Assembly (NCBI RefSeq): GCF_020991275.1
Contig: NZ_JAJLQY010000012.1
Span: 62,001 to 126,000, forward strand
Direction of reading: 5' to 3'
From: Actinocorallia sp. API 0066
GTDB taxonomy: Bacteria > Actinomycetota > Actinomycetes > Streptosporangiales > Streptosporangiaceae
Length of the DNA stretch: 64,000 bases
Below are positions 8,462-17,530 of this stretch, piece by piece (the first letter of the stretch is position 1; each line of letters opens with the position of its first letter). The translations under genes were made by a program, and so were the position numbers. Below the pieces are notes generated by a model that worked only from the letters and a program-made list of their open reading frames with translations, was not told where the DNA came from and did no database searches.

Positions 8462-8949
8462 GGATCCACACGATCGTGCCGAGCCCGCTGGGCGACCTCG
8501 TCCTCGTCGGCGCCGAGACGGGCGACGGCCTCGCCCTGGCGTCGCTGTCGCTGCCGGACCAGCCGAACGCGCCGGTCCCGGACGCGCGCGGCGACCGCCG
8601 TCCCGAACCCTTCGCCGCGCTCGTCGAACAGTTGGCCGCCTACTTCGCCGGAGACCTCAAGGAGTTCTCTTACGAGGCTGCCGTCTCCGGCACCCCCTTC
8701 CAACGCCAGGTGTGGACGGCCCTGGACGCCCTGCCCTACGGCGCCACTACGAGTTACGGGGAGCTGAACGCCGTCCTGGGCGGCTCGCCCGCGCGCGTGC
8801 GGGCGGTCGGTTCGGCGATCGGCAGGAACCCGTTGCTGATCCTGCGGCCCTGCCACCGGGTCGTCGGCTCCACCGGCGCGCTTACGGGCTACGCGGGCGG
8901 CCTCCCCGCCAAGCAGGCGCTCCTCACCCTGGAGGGCGCCCTGCCCTAG
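8458..8949 (+). CDS. ogt: Methylated-DNA-[protein]-cysteine S-methyltransferase
   Basis: This 163-aa suicide enzyme transfers the methyl group from O6-methylguanine to its own cysteine. The PCHRV motif is at residues 131-135 (acceptor Cys132), preceded by the helix-turn-helix region YGATTSYGELNAVLG (reading the DNA minor groove) and the Asn in IGRNP. The start at ATG 8458 overlaps the stop of alkA (ATGA), with GAAAGGA upstream. A longer frame to 8419 exists but lacks a ribosome-binding site. It forms an alkylation-response operon with alkA. Confidence 0.95.
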   Translation: MRIHTIVPSPLGDLVLVGAETGDGLALASLSLPDQPNAPVPDARGDRRPEPFAALVEQLAAYFAGDLKEFSYEAAVSGTPFQRQVWTALDALPYGATTSYGELNAVLGGSPARVRAVGSAIGRNPLLILRPCHRVVGSTGALTGYAGGLPAKQALLTLEGALP

Positions 8950-9003
8950 ACCCGGCGAGGTGGGTAGGACCCCCTGAGGCGGCACAGGGAGAGGGGGACT
9001 GCC

Positions 9004-9960
9004 ATGCGCGTGCTCGTCGCGGGGGCGACAGGGGTGATCGGGAGGCGGCTGGTGCCGCTGCTCGCGGGGACGGGCCACGAGGTGTTCGCGCTCGCGCGCA
9101 CCCCGGACCCGGCGCCGCCCCCGGTGCGGCCGCTGGCCGTGGACGCGCTGGAGGCGGCCGACCTGCGCGCCGCCGTCCTGGAGGCCAAGCCGGACGCCGT
9201 GGTCAACCTGCTCACCGCGATCCCGCCGGTCATCGACCCGCGCCGGATGGAGCGGGCGTTCGCCCAGACGAACCGGCTGCGCACGGAGGCCACGGTGACG
9301 CTCCTGGAGGCGGCCCGCGACGCCGGGGCCTCCCGGATCGTCTGCGAGGGCCTGGCGTACGCCTACGACCCAGCGGGCGAGGGCCCGGCCGACGAGGACG
9401 CCCCGTTCTGGCACGACCCGCCCAAGCAGTTCGCCACCACACAGCGGGCCCTGGTCGAGCTGGAGGCGCTCACCCACGCCGCCGACGGCCTCGTCCTGCG
9501 CCTCGGCCATCTCTACGGGCCGGGCACTGCTTACAGCCCTCTGGGCCCGGATGAGCAGAGCCCTGACGGGTGGATCACCGGGCAGATCCGGGAGCGGAGG
9601 GTGCCGGTGGTGGGGGAGGGCACCGCGGTGTTCTCGTTCCTGCACGCCGACGACGCGGCGGCGGCCGTGGCGGCGGCGCTCACGACGGGCGTGACGGGCT
9701 CGCTGAACGTCGTCGACGACACGCCGACCCCGGTCGCCGAGTGGCTGCCCGCGCTGGCGGAGCTGCTCGGGGCCGAGCCGCCGCACCGGGTGCCGACGCC
9801 GCTGGCCAGGCTCGTCACGGGCGCGTGGGGCGTCGCGTTCTTCACCCGGCTCAGGGGCGCCGACAACACGCGCGCGAAAGCCGAACTGTCGTGGCGGCCG
9901 AAGTACGCGTCATGGAAGGAGGGCTTCGCGGCGGACCTCCAGGCGGCCGTCCGGCCTTAG
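9004..9960 (+). CDS. NAD(P)-dependent epimerase/dehydratase family protein
   Basis: The product is 318 aa with a Rossmann fold of the short-chain dehydrogenase (extended) type. The N-terminal GATGVIG glycine motif follows a beta strand, MRVLVAGATG. Other marks are VNLLTAI and a diverged active-site region (YAYDP where YxxxK is usual), then LRLGHLYGPG, typical of sugar-nucleotide epimerase-like proteins. The substrate cannot be told. The start is ATG 9004. Its stop overlaps the stop of the convergent acetyltransferase gene. The missing clear Tyr-Lys pair may mean an atypical or non-sugar substrate. Confidence 0.8.
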   Translation: MRVLVAGATGVIGRRLVPLLAGTGHEVFALARTPDPAPPPVRPLAVDALEAADLRAAVLEAKPDAVVNLLTAIPPVIDPRRMERAFAQTNRLRTEATVTLLEAARDAGASRIVCEGLAYAYDPAGEGPADEDAPFWHDPPKQFATTQRALVELEALTHAADGLVLRLGHLYGPGTAYSPLGPDEQSPDGWITGQIRERRVPVVGEGTAVFSFLHADDAAAAVAAALTTGVTGSLNVVDDTPTPVAEWLPALAELLGAEPPHRVPTPLARLVTGAWGVAFFTRLRGADNTRAKAELSWRPKYASWKEGFAADLQAAVRP

Positions 9961-10535
9961 CGCTCGGGCCGCCACTCCTCGGCGAGCATCGCGTACATGT
10001 AGGAGTCCATCAGTTCGCCGGACGTGTGCAGGGCGTCCTTCAGCGAGTGCTGTTCGCGGCGCATGCCGAGCCGCTCCATGAGCCGCCAGGACGGCGTGTT
10101 GCCGGTGAAGCAGACAGCGGTGACCCGGTGCAGGCGTGGGTCGGCGAACGCGATACGGAGCAGCTCCCGGGCGCTCTCGGAAGCGAACCCGTTGCCCTGC
10201 GCGGACGGCGCCAGCGCCCAGCCGATCTCGGCCTGCCGGGGCACCCCGCCGGGCGGCGCGGGCGGCTGCGTCCAGAGGTCGTCCACCCGCAGCATGAGGT
10301 CCCCGATGATCGTCCCCTCGTGTTCGACGATGAGGGTGGCGGCGAGCCTCGCCGGGTCGGAGTACTTGGCCAGGTACGAGGTGAAGTCGGCGTCGCCGCC
10401 CGACAGCCACCAGCGGATCTCGGGCAGCCGCCGGTACCGCCGCCAGGTCGGTTCGGCGTCCGCCGGGACGGCGGGGCGCAGGACGAGGCGGTCGGTCCTC
10501 CTGGGCCAGGGCAGGTCGGCGAGAATCGGGGCCAT
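9957..10535 (-). CDS. GNAT family N-acetyltransferase (RimJ/RimL-like)
   Basis: The protein has about 192 aa. It begins with TDRLVLRP, the usual opening of RimJ/RimL-type acetyltransferases. It carries a GNAT core with EIGWALAPSAQGNGFASE (acetyl-CoA loop, a QGNGFA form of Q/RxxGxG/A) and VCFTGNTPSWRLMERLGM near the C-terminus. It should transfer an acetyl group to an amine on a protein or small molecule. The start is ambiguous between ATG 10535 and ATG 10553, neither with a strong ribosome-binding site. It lies directly downstream of the FAD oxidase on the same strand with a short gap, so the two may share a transcript. Confidence 0.82.
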   Translation of the reverse strand: MAPILADLPWPRRTDRLVLRPAVPADAEPTWRRYRRLPEIRWWLSGGDADFTSYLAKYSDPARLAATLIVEHEGTIIGDLMLRVDDLWTQPPAPPGGVPRQAEIGWALAPSAQGNGFASESARELLRIAFADPRLHRVTAVCFTGNTPSWRLMERLGMRREQHSLKDALHTSGELMDSYMYAMLAEEWRPER

Positions 10536-10578
10536 CAGCCCATGATTCCGCATTGTGGACGGGCCAACGCCGCCCGGA

Positions 10579-11904
10579 TCAGCCGGGGAACAGCACACCG
10601 GGGTTGAGGACGCCCGTGGGGTCCAGCGCGGCCTTGACGGCGCGCAGGGCGGCCCGGGAGGCGGCGTCGCGGGTGAGCGGCAGGTAGGCGGCCTTGGCGC
10701 GCCCCACGCCGTGCTCGGCGCTGATCGTGCCGCCCAGCTCCGCCACCCGCCCCAGCACGGCGGCCGTCGGATCGTCGGCGCCGCCCAGCAGGTTGACGTG
10801 CACGTTGGCCTCGGCCAGATGCCCGAACAGGTAGGGGGTGGCGTCTCCGGCCAGGGCTGGCAGCTCGGCCAGGAAGGCGGGCAGCACCGCCAGCGGCACC
10901 CCGACGTCCAGCTTGCGCGCCGCGCCCCCGACCCGCGTGGACTCGGCGCGGATGGCCTCCGCGTGCGCCTCCCGGTAGGTGAACAGCCGGTGCCGGTCGG
11001 CGGAGTCGCCCGCAAGGACGGCCTCAGGAGCGTCCACGTCCGCCAACGCCTCATGCAGGTCAGCCGAGGGGTCGTGTGTCGCGGCGCACTCCACCAGGAC
11101 GTAGAAGGCGTGCCCGTCCCGCGTGGGCGCAGGCAGCCCCGTGTGACGCCGCACGAGGGCGAGCCCCGCAGGGAGGAAGAACTCGGCCGACTCCAGGGAC
11201 GCCACCTCCCGCAGCCGGGCGAGGGCGGCCAGGGCGGCGTCCGCGCTAGGCAGCCCCAGCAGGGCCGTCGCCCGGTAGGGCAGCAGAGGCACCAGCTTCA
11301 GGCGGGCCGCCGTGATGACGCCCAAGGTGCCCTCGCTGGCGGCGAAGGGAAGGTCGAACCCCGTGTTGTCCTTGGGCAGGCCGTCGAGGCGGGACACCAC
11401 GGACCCGTCGGCGAGCACCGCCTCCACCCCGACGACGTTGGCCTTGGTCGTCCCGTACCTGAGCACCTTCTCGCCGCCCGCGTTGGTGGCGATCATGCCG
11501 CCGACCGTCGCGGAGTCGCGGGCCGCGAGATCGACGCCGAAGTCCAGCCCGGCCGCCCGCGCGTGCCTCTGCAGCGCGGCGAGGGTGACCCCGGCCCCGG
11601 CCGTCACCTGCTGGGCCGCCCGGTCGACGGGCCCGAGCGCGGCGAGCCGCCGCAGCGAGAGCACGACGCCGCCGTCCACCGGCACGCCCCCGCCGACGAG
11701 CCCTGTGTTGCCGCCCTGGGGCACGACGGGAACGCCCTCGTCCGCGCAGATCCGCAGCACCTCGGCCACCTCGGCCGTCGATCCGGGCCGCGCGACGAGC
11801 AGGGCGCGCCCGCGCCAGGCCCCCGTGAAGTCCACCTCGTACCCCGCCGTGACGGAGGGGTCGGTCACCACCTGGGTCGCCTGGGAGAGCCGGTCCGCGA
11901 GCAT
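10579..11904 (-). CDS. FAD-binding oxidase (glycolate/D-lactate dehydrogenase type)
   Basis: The protein has 441 aa. Residues about 35-175 form the FAD_binding_4 (PCMH) domain with VPVVPQGGNTGLVGGGVP and ARDSATVGGMIATNAGG. Residues about 210-440 form the FAD-linked oxidase C-terminal domain ending ISAEHGVGRAK, in which the His-Gly-Val-Gly motif contacts flavin and substrate. Such enzymes oxidise 2-hydroxy acids (D-lactate, glycolate, D-2-hydroxyglutarate); which one is not decidable here. The start is ATG 11904. It is divergent from cobD with only 36 bp between the start codons. Confidence 0.88.
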   Translation of the reverse strand: MLADRLSQATQVVTDPSVTAGYEVDFTGAWRGRALLVARPGSTAEVAEVLRICADEGVPVVPQGGNTGLVGGGVPVDGGVVLSLRRLAALGPVDRAAQQVTAGAGVTLAALQRHARAAGLDFGVDLAARDSATVGGMIATNAGGEKVLRYGTTKANVVGVEAVLADGSVVSRLDGLPKDNTGFDLPFAASEGTLGVITAARLKLVPLLPYRATALLGLPSADAALAALARLREVASLESAEFFLPAGLALVRRHTGLPAPTRDGHAFYVLVECAATHDPSADLHEALADVDAPEAVLAGDSADRHRLFTYREAHAEAIRAESTRVGGAARKLDVGVPLAVLPAFLAELPALAGDATPYLFGHLAEANVHVNLLGGADDPTAAVLGRVAELGGTISAEHGVGRAKAAYLPLTRDAASRAALRAVKAALDPTGVLNPGVLFPG

Positions 11905-11940
11905 GGCTCCGATTGTCGTGCATTACCGTCATGGCTTGTG

Positions 11941-12909
11941 GTGAGCACGGGTGTGACGGCGCGGGCGGCGGGACTGCTGCTCGGCGCGGGCCTCGACGCG
12001 CTCCTCGGCGACCCCCGGCGCGGCCATCCCGTCGCGGGCTTCGGCAGGGCGGCGGCGGGCCTGGAGCGGGCGGTCTACGCCGACGACAGGGCGCGCGGCG
12101 TCCTGTTCACGGGAGCTTGTGTTGGCGGGGCGCTGGCGTTGGGCGCGCTCGCGGAGCGGGCGGGCCGGGGCCGTCCCGTGGTCCGCTGCCTGACGACGGC
12201 GGCGGCGACCTGGACGGTCCTGGGCGGCGCCTCCCTGGCCCGCGAGGGCGAGATCATGGCACGGCACCTGGAATCGGGCCAGGTGGGCGCGGCAAGGGTG
12301 CGGCTGTCCCATCTGTGCGCGCGCGACCCCTCGACCCTGGACGACAAGGGCCTGGCCCGCGCCACGGTCGAGTCCCTTGCGGAGAACACCGGTGATGCCG
12401 TGGTGTCCCCCCTGTTCTGGGGCGCCGTGGCGGGCGTCCCCGGGCTGCTCGCCTACCGTGCCGTGAACACGCTCGACGCGATGGTCGGCTACCGCAGCCC
12501 CAGGTACGTGAACTTCGGGTGGGCCTCGGCCCGCCTGGACGACGCCGCCAACTGGATCCCGGCACGGCTCACCGGCGCGCTGACCGTGCTCGCCGCGCCC
12601 GTCACCGGCCGGGCCGGGGCCGTCGCGGACGCCTGGCGGGTCCTGCGCCGCGACGGGGCCCACCACCCCAGCCCGAACGCCGGACGCTGCGAGGCGGCCG
12701 CTGCGGGCGCGCTGGGCGTCTCCCTGGGCGGCGCCAACACCTACGGCGACACGGTCGAGGCGCGGCCCGTGCTCGGCGACGGCCCCGTGCCCGACATCCC
12801 GGACATCAGGCGCGCGGTCCGGCTGACCCGCGCGGTGTCCGGCGCCGCCGTCGCCGCCGGGGTGCTGCTCGCGCTCGGCCTCGGCGCGGCCCGGAAGGGC
12901 CCTAGGTGA
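11941..12909 (+). CDS. cobD: Adenosylcobinamide-phosphate synthase CobD/CbiB
   Basis: This roughly 322-aa polytopic membrane protein attaches aminopropanol phosphate to adenosylcobyric acid. It shows the family motifs [14 protein letters not shown] near the N-terminus, [38 protein letters not shown] and [18 protein letters not shown], plus hydrophobic segments at about 8-20, 58-75, 85-100 and 300-318. The start is GTG 11941 (the preceding GTG 11938 is also possible). No clear ribosome-binding site is seen, so the message may be leaderless. It overlaps cobQ by GTGA. I see no riboswitch in front of it; the promoter must lie in the short interval shared with the oxidase gene. Confidence 0.92.
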   Translation: MSTGVTARAAGLLLGAGLDALLGDPRRGHPVAGFGRAAAGLERAVYADDRARGVLFTGACVGGALALGALAERAGRGRPVVRCLTTAAATWTVLGGASLAREGEIMARHLESGQVGAARVRLSHLCARDPSTLDDKGLARATVESLAENTGDAVVSPLFWGAVAGVPGLLAYRAVNTLDAMVGYRSPRYVNFGWASARLDDAANWIPARLTGALTVLAAPVTGRAGAVADAWRVLRRDGAHHPSPNAGRCEAAAAGALGVSLGGANTYGDTVEARPVLGDGPVPDIPDIRRAVRLTRAVSGAAVAAGVLLALGLGAARKGPR

Positions 12910-14405
12910 GGGGCGGGCTGCTCGTCGCCGGGACCACGTCGGACGCGGGCAAGAGCGTCGTCGTCGCGGGGATCTGCCGCTGGCTGCGCCGACGCGGCGT
13001 GCGGGTCGCGCCGTTCAAGGCGCAGAACATGTCGCTGAACTCGATGGTCACCGCCGACGGCGCGGAGATCGGCCGCGCCCAGGTGATGCAGGCGCAGGCC
13101 GCCGGGATCGAGCCGACCGCGCACCTGAACCCGATCCTCCTGAAGCCCGGAAGCGACCGCCGCAGCCAGGTCGTCCTGCGCGGCCGTCCTATCGGCGACG
13201 TGGACGCGCTGGAGTACTACGCGTTCAAGGACCGGCTCAGGGACGCCGCACTGGAGAGCTACGAAGAGCTGCGCGCCGCCTACGACGTCGTGATCTGTGA
13301 GGGCGCGGGCAGCCCCACCGAGATCAACCTCCGCAAGGGCGACATCGCGAACATGGGTCTGGCCCGCGCCGCGAACCTGCCGGTGCTCGTCGTCGGGGAC
13401 ATCGACCGGGGCGGGGTGTTCGCGTCCCTGTACGGGACCGTCGCGCTGCTGGAACCGGCCGACCAGGCGCTGATCTCCGGGTTCGTCATCAACAAGTTCA
13501 GGGGCGCGCCCGAGCTGCTGGCCCCCGGCGTCGACCAGATCACCGCGCTCACCGGGCGCCCCACTCTGGGCGTCCTGCCCTGGCTGGACGGCCTATGGAT
13601 CGACGTGGAGGACTCCCTGGGCCTCGACGCCGCCAGACCCGCCACGGGCGCCCCGTACGGCGCGGAGTCCCTACGCGTCGCCGTCCTGCGCTTCCCGCGC
13701 GTCTCCAACTTCACCGACCTGGACGCGCTCGCCCTGGAGCCCGGCGTCTCGGTCAGGTTCGTCACCGGCCCCGGCGAGCTCGCCGACGCCGACCTGATCG
13801 TGCTGCCCGGAAGCCGCGCGACGGTCTCCGACCTCGCCTGGCTGCGCGCGCGCGGCTTCGCCGAAGCCCTGGCGACGGCCAAGGCGCCGATCCTGGGTGT
13901 CTGCGGCGGCTACCAGATGCTCGCCGAGACGATCGACGACCCCGTGGAGTCGAAGCAGGGCACCGTCCACGGGCTCGGCCTCCTGCCCACGTCCGTCCGG
14001 TTCGAGAAGGACAAGGTGCTCGCCCGTCCCAAAGGCGAGCACTACGGCTGCCGTGTGCGCGCTTACGAGATCCACCACGGCCGCGTCACCGTGCACGGAG
14101 GCGAACCCTTCCTGGACGGATGCAGGCAAGGACGTGTCTTCGGCACCACGTGGCACGGCGCCCTGGAGAACGACGCCTTCCGCCGCGCCTTCCTCGCCGA
14201 CGTGGCGGCGCTCTCCGGCCGGAGGTTCGCGCCCGCCCCCGGCACGTCCTTCGCGGCGCTGCGCGAGGCCCAGTTGGACGCGCTCGGCGACCTCGTCGCC
14301 GACCACCTCGACGGGCCCGCGTTCGACGCCCTCGTCGCCTCCGGCGCCCCCGCCGGGCTGCCCGTGCTTCCGCCGGGCGGCGCCTCCCACCAGCCGCTAT
14401 CGTGA
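12906..14405 (+). CDS. cobQ: Cobyric acid synthase CobQ
   Basis: This 499-aa enzyme amidates side chains b, d, e and g of adenosylcobyrinic acid a,c-diamide using glutamine and ATP. The N-terminal P-loop-like half begins [23 protein letters not shown] and contains [12 protein letters not shown] and [11 protein letters not shown]. The C-terminal glutamine amidotransferase half has the nucleophile in [10 protein letters not shown] (Cys about 333) and the His of YEIHHG. Length matches the family. The start is GTG 12906, overlapping the cobD stop, so both are co-translated. The rest of the pathway lies about 10 kb away. Confidence 0.95.
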   Translation: MRGGLLVAGTTSDAGKSVVVAGICRWLRRRGVRVAPFKAQNMSLNSMVTADGAEIGRAQVMQAQAAGIEPTAHLNPILLKPGSDRRSQVVLRGRPIGDVDALEYYAFKDRLRDAALESYEELRAAYDVVICEGAGSPTEINLRKGDIANMGLARAANLPVLVVGDIDRGGVFASLYGTVALLEPADQALISGFVINKFRGAPELLAPGVDQITALTGRPTLGVLPWLDGLWIDVEDSLGLDAARPATGAPYGAESLRVAVLRFPRVSNFTDLDALALEPGVSVRFVTGPGELADADLIVLPGSRATVSDLAWLRARGFAEALATAKAPILGVCGGYQMLAETIDDPVESKQGTVHGLGLLPTSVRFEKDKVLARPKGEHYGCRVRAYEIHHGRVTVHGGEPFLDGCRQGRVFGTTWHGALENDAFRRAFLADVAALSGRRFAPAPGTSFAALREAQLDALGDLVADHLDGPAFDALVASGAPAGLPVLPPGGASHQPLS

Positions 14406-14435
14406 GCGCGCGAACCCTGTTGCGAAGGACAGCCG

Positions 14436-15005
14436 ATGACCGATCCCTATGACCTGATCGTCCCGATACCGGGGGCACGGGTTCCGGTGGACGTCCGGCT
14501 GGACTACCCGCCGCTGCCCGAGGACACCCCCGTCCGGGAGCCCTTCGCGGCCGGGCTGTACCTCTCGTACGGCATCGACCTCCCGCCCGGCGACGACGGC
14601 AGGCCCCGCTTCGACCCGCTCACCCCGCGCCGGATCGCCGACCTCGGGCTGCGCCCGGAGGCGCTGCGCGAGCGCGCCGCGGGCAACCTGCGCGCCCGCC
14701 GCCCCGACCTCGCGCTCAACTGGTTCCCCGACGTGCGCGCCGTGACGGTCACCGTAGGCGGCGACCTGGAGGCCGGGCTCCTCCTTGACGAGGCGTTCCT
14801 GGACAAGCTCGCGGGCGACGTGGACGGCGACCTCGTCGTCGGGGTGCCCGCCCGCGACGTGTTCACCGCCACCGGCTCCCGCGACGCCCAGGGCCTCGCC
14901 AAGCTCCGCTGGGTCGCCGACCGGGTGTGGGCCCGCGGCGACCACCTGCTGTCGCGCGGGCTGCTGCTCAGGGGCCGGGACGGCTGGACGGCGCTTCGGG
15001 CGTGA
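14436..15005 (+). CDS. Conserved hypothetical protein (possibly DUF1444/YtpQ-like)
   Basis: The product is 189 aa from ATG 14436 with GAAGGA upstream. It is soluble and acidic, with no signal peptide. Its layout (a substrate-like N-terminus, RPDLALNWFPDVRAVTVTVGGDLEAGLLLDEAFLD, then DLVVGVPARDVFTATGSRD) resembles DUF1444-type proteins, where a similar region precedes a LVVxVPxRD-like strand; this is a weak resemblance. It starts 30 bp after cobQ and may be on the same transcript, but nothing ties it to cobalamin. Its 3' end overlaps that of the convergent TetR gene by 38 bp. Confidence 0.7.
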   Translation: MTDPYDLIVPIPGARVPVDVRLDYPPLPEDTPVREPFAAGLYLSYGIDLPPGDDGRPRFDPLTPRRIADLGLRPEALRERAAGNLRARRPDLALNWFPDVRAVTVTVGGDLEAGLLLDEAFLDKLAGDVDGDLVVGVPARDVFTATGSRDAQGLAKLRWVADRVWARGDHLLSRGLLLRGRDGWTALRA

Positions 15006-15591
15006 GCGCCAGCGCGCGCAGGCCGTCGTGGAACAGCCGGGTGTCCACCTCGCCGAACAGGGTCCGCTGCACCATGAACACGTGGATGAGGGCCACCAGC
15101 AGCCGCACGACGGAGGGCGCGTCCACCTCGCGGGTGATCATCCCGCCCCGCTGGTACAGCTCGACGTACCACAGCAGGGCCCGGGTGAACATCGTGTACG
15201 CGGCGTCCACCCGCTCGTCCAGGACCGACGCGCGCAGCGTCGCGCTCCACACCCGCAGCGCCAGCAGCGCGAAGCCGTCCTCGACGTGCGGGAACACCGC
15301 GACCGGCCGGGGCAGCGGGCCGAACGCCGCGGCGAACACCGCCGCGACCTCGCCCGCCGCGTCCTGCGCGAACGCCTCGACGAGCTCGTCCATGCCGGTG
15401 AAGTGCGCGGCGACCGCCGGGAACGGCACGTCCGCCTCGGAGGTGACGTCGCGCAGCGAGGTGGCGTGGCAGCCGTCGCGCAGGAAGCAGCGCCGCGCCG
15501 CCTCCAGGATCGCCCTACGCGCTTCCAAAGCGGGCTCCGCCGGGGGCGAGGAGGGCGGACGCGTGGTGTCGTGGGGGCTGTGGCGGACCAT
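14968..15591 (-). CDS. TetR family transcriptional regulator
   Basis: The protein has 207 aa. The N-terminal helix-turn-helix is at about 24-70 (ILEAARRCFLRDGCHATSLRDV, then EADVPFPAVAAHF), followed by an all-helical ligand-binding domain. The start is ATG 15591. There is no ribosome-binding site and the operator-like repeats lie directly upstream, so the message may be leaderless and autorepressed. It is divergent from the DUF4328 membrane protein gene, which it may control. The ligand is unknown. Confidence 0.85.
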   Translation of the reverse strand: MVRHSPHDTTRPPSSPPAEPALEARRAILEAARRCFLRDGCHATSLRDVTSEADVPFPAVAAHFTGMDELVEAFAQDAAGEVAAVFAAAFGPLPRPVAVFPHVEDGFALLALRVWSATLRASVLDERVDAAYTMFTRALLWYVELYQRGGMITREVDAPSVVRLLVALIHVFMVQRTLFGEVDTRLFHDGLRALALTPEAPSSRPGP

Positions 15592-15594
15592 GCA

Positions 15595-15620
15595 GGTAGG
15601 TTTCCATACCGGTAGGTAGG
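15595..15620. promoter_or_regulatory. Operator-like repeat between tetR-type gene and DUF4328 gene
   Basis: The 8-bp palindrome TACCGGTA (15607-15614) is embedded in three GGTAGG copies starting at 15595, 15611 and 15615. It sits 4 to 29 bp upstream of the TetR start codon, where an autorepressor site would be expected. Confidence 0.5.
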
Positions 15621-15682
15621 CGGCACTAAAGTGCAGGTCGACAACACGTAGACTGCGGGAAAAGCGGGGCGGAGGTGACCCG

Positions 15683-16366
15683 GTGCCGTGCGGGCTGTGC
15701 GGGGACATCATCCCGCTGGAGGTGGTCAGGTGCCCGGCCTGCGGCGCGTGGTCGCGCCGCCGCGACTTCCGGGCGCTCGGCATCGGCCTGTTCATGCTGC
15801 TCGGCTTCAACGCCTTCCTCGCGATGGGCTCCTCGGTGAGCCTGCTGCGGCTGTCGTCCGAACTCGCCAGGACGACGGCGCTGTCCTACGACCCGGAGTC
15901 CGCCTCCGTCACGCTCCAGGGCTACCGTGACGTCTTCGTCGTCTCGCTGTGCCTCGCGGTGGTGACGAGCGTGCTGTTCCTCGCCTGGCTGTGGCAGGCG
16001 CACGGGCAGACGCTGCGCCCCGTCCGGCAGCGCCGCTGGTGGACGGTCGGCGCGTGGCTCGTGCCGGTCGGGAACCTGTGGCTGCCGCCCCGGCTCGTCC
16101 TGGACGTCTGGGTGGCCAGCGCCCGGTACACGCTGCCGCAGCGGCACGCCGTCACGCTCGTGGTGACGGCCTGGTGGTCGAACCTGCTCGCGGCGGTCGG
16201 CCTGGCCCAGCTGTTCCCCTCGATGCGCACCGGCTCGCTCGGCGACGCCGTGTTCGCCGTGCAGATCGGCACCGCCGCCGCCGCGACGATCGGCCTGGCG
16301 GCGACGCTCGCGATGGCCGTCGTCTTCCACGTGACGCTGCTCCAACTGCGGGTGCCGCCCGCCTGA
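15683..16366 (+). CDS. DUF4328-type membrane protein with N-terminal zinc ribbon
   Basis: The protein has 227 aa from GTG 15683, with GGAGGTGA about 7 nt upstream. It opens with two CxxC knuckles (CGLC and CPAC within the first 20 residues), a probable zinc ribbon, followed by four to five membrane segments. WWTVGAWLVPVGNLWLPPRL, with its conserved Trp/Pro pattern, is characteristic of DUF4328 proteins. Function unknown. It is divergent from a TetR regulator, with an operator-like site between, so it may be the regulated target. Confidence 0.8.
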   Translation: MPCGLCGDIIPLEVVRCPACGAWSRRRDFRALGIGLFMLLGFNAFLAMGSSVSLLRLSSELARTTALSYDPESASVTLQGYRDVFVVSLCLAVVTSVLFLAWLWQAHGQTLRPVRQRRWWTVGAWLVPVGNLWLPPRLVLDVWVASARYTLPQRHAVTLVVTAWWSNLLAAVGLAQLFPSMRTGSLGDAVFAVQIGTAAAATIGLAATLAMAVVFHVTLLQLRVPPA

Positions 16367-16376
16367 CGCCGCCCGC

Positions 16377-16643
16377 TCACCGCCAGACGCGCGACAGCGT
16401 CCAGGTGTCGGTGCCGGGCTCGCGGTGCAGGTCGTACACCCCGGCGTCGCGCCCCGGCGACGCCTCGACCCGCCAGAACTCGCGCACCGGGCCCTGCCCG
16501 GGGCCCGGCTCCCGCCACAGCTCGCGGCTGCCGATCCAGTGCCGCAGCACCCGCTGGACGACGAAGAGCCTGTCCCGCCAGACGAAGCGGCGGGGCAGGC
16601 CGTCCTGCCCGGTCCAGACGGTGACCGGCTCGACCTCGCTCAT
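16377..16643 (-). CDS. Small conserved protein, DUF6504-like
   Basis: The product is 88 aa and begins MSEVEPVTVWTGQDGLPRRFVWRDRLFVV, an all-beta, Trp-rich sequence. The pattern PxRFxWRxRxYxV...WW/WR...EFWRVEA...GVYDLHR...W.LSRVWD is typical of small actinobacterial DUF6504 proteins, often found near DNA polymerase IV or other repair genes; no such gene adjoins it here. It is convergent with the DUF4328 gene (10-bp gap) and divergent from the second TetR gene. Function unknown. Confidence 0.75.
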   Translation of the reverse strand: MSEVEPVTVWTGQDGLPRRFVWRDRLFVVQRVLRHWIGSRELWREPGPGQGPVREFWRVEASPGRDAGVYDLHREPGTDTWTLSRVWR

Positions 16644-16827
16644 CGTTCGAAAACACTATCGAATACGGCCGGGTCGCGCCACACACCGCGCGGTAGGGGG
16701 CACGAGGGGTCCCGGGGTGCCGCCGCAGCACCGCCGCCCCCTTACCATGACGGCGGCTGACACTTCGCGCGGACGCCCACCGGGGCGGCGGGGAACGGGC
16801 GGAGAAGCGGGAGAGGGAGGGAAAAGG

Positions 16828-17505
16828 GTGGTGGCCGGTATGACGGCCGGGCTGCGCGAGCTGAAGAAGCGGCGGACGCGGCTCGCCCTGGTGGACGCGG
16901 CGCTCGAGCTGTTCCTCAGCAGGGGTTACGAGAAGACGACGATCGACGAGATCGTGGCGGCGGTCCCGGTGTCCCAGCGGACGTTCTTCCGGTACTTCGC
17001 CACCAAGGAGGACGTGATCCTCGGGTTCGTCGCCGACTTCGACGACCGCACCGTGGCCGCCGTCCGGGCGCGCCCCCGCGCGGAGGACCCCGCCCGCGCC
17101 CTGCTCGGCGCGTTCCGCCAGGTGTTGCGCGAGGCGGAGCTGGGCGACGCCGTCGAGGTGGAGCGGATGCGGCGGCTGCGCCAGGTGCTGGAGACCAACC
17201 CGGCGCTGGTCGCCGCGCAGATGGCCCGCCACCAGCTCAGCGCGCGGGCGCTGGCCGAGGAGCTCGCGGCCCGGCTGGGCGAGCCGCCGGGCGGCCCGTG
17301 CGCGCCGCTCGCGCTGCGGCCCCGGCTGCTCGCGTCGATGTTCTACGCGGCGGTCAGGGTCGGGTTCGAGGAGTGCGCGTGCCGCGAGGTGTTCGACCCG
17401 CCCGCGGTCATCGCGCGCGTCGAGGCGTCGGTCGCGGAGGCGCTGGGCGCGCTCAGGGAAGATTGGGTCCGCGGTTCCGGTTCTCCCGGAGGCGTCCGCA
17501 CCTGA
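16828..17505 (+). CDS. TetR family transcriptional regulator
   Basis: The protein has about 225 aa. GTG 16828 is chosen because GAGGGAGG sits 8 nt upstream; ATG 16747 would add an unstructured Gly/Arg-rich stretch and ATG 16840 is too far from the site. The helix-turn-helix reads LVDAALELFLSRGYEKTTIDEIVAAVPVSQRTFFRYF, the best-conserved form of the family, with the recognition helix at SQRTFFRYF. The C-terminal half is helical. It lies 25 bp upstream of a quinone oxidoreductase gene on the same strand, probably in one operon. Confidence 0.88.
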   Translation: MVAGMTAGLRELKKRRTRLALVDAALELFLSRGYEKTTIDEIVAAVPVSQRTFFRYFATKEDVILGFVADFDDRTVAAVRARPRAEDPARALLGAFRQVLREAELGDAVEVERMRRLRQVLETNPALVAAQMARHQLSARALAEELAARLGEPPGGPCAPLALRPRLLASMFYAAVRVGFEECACREVFDPPAVIARVEASVAEALGALREDWVRGSGSPGGVRT

Positions 17506-17530
17506 ACCCCACGTCCCTGGAGGAACCCGC

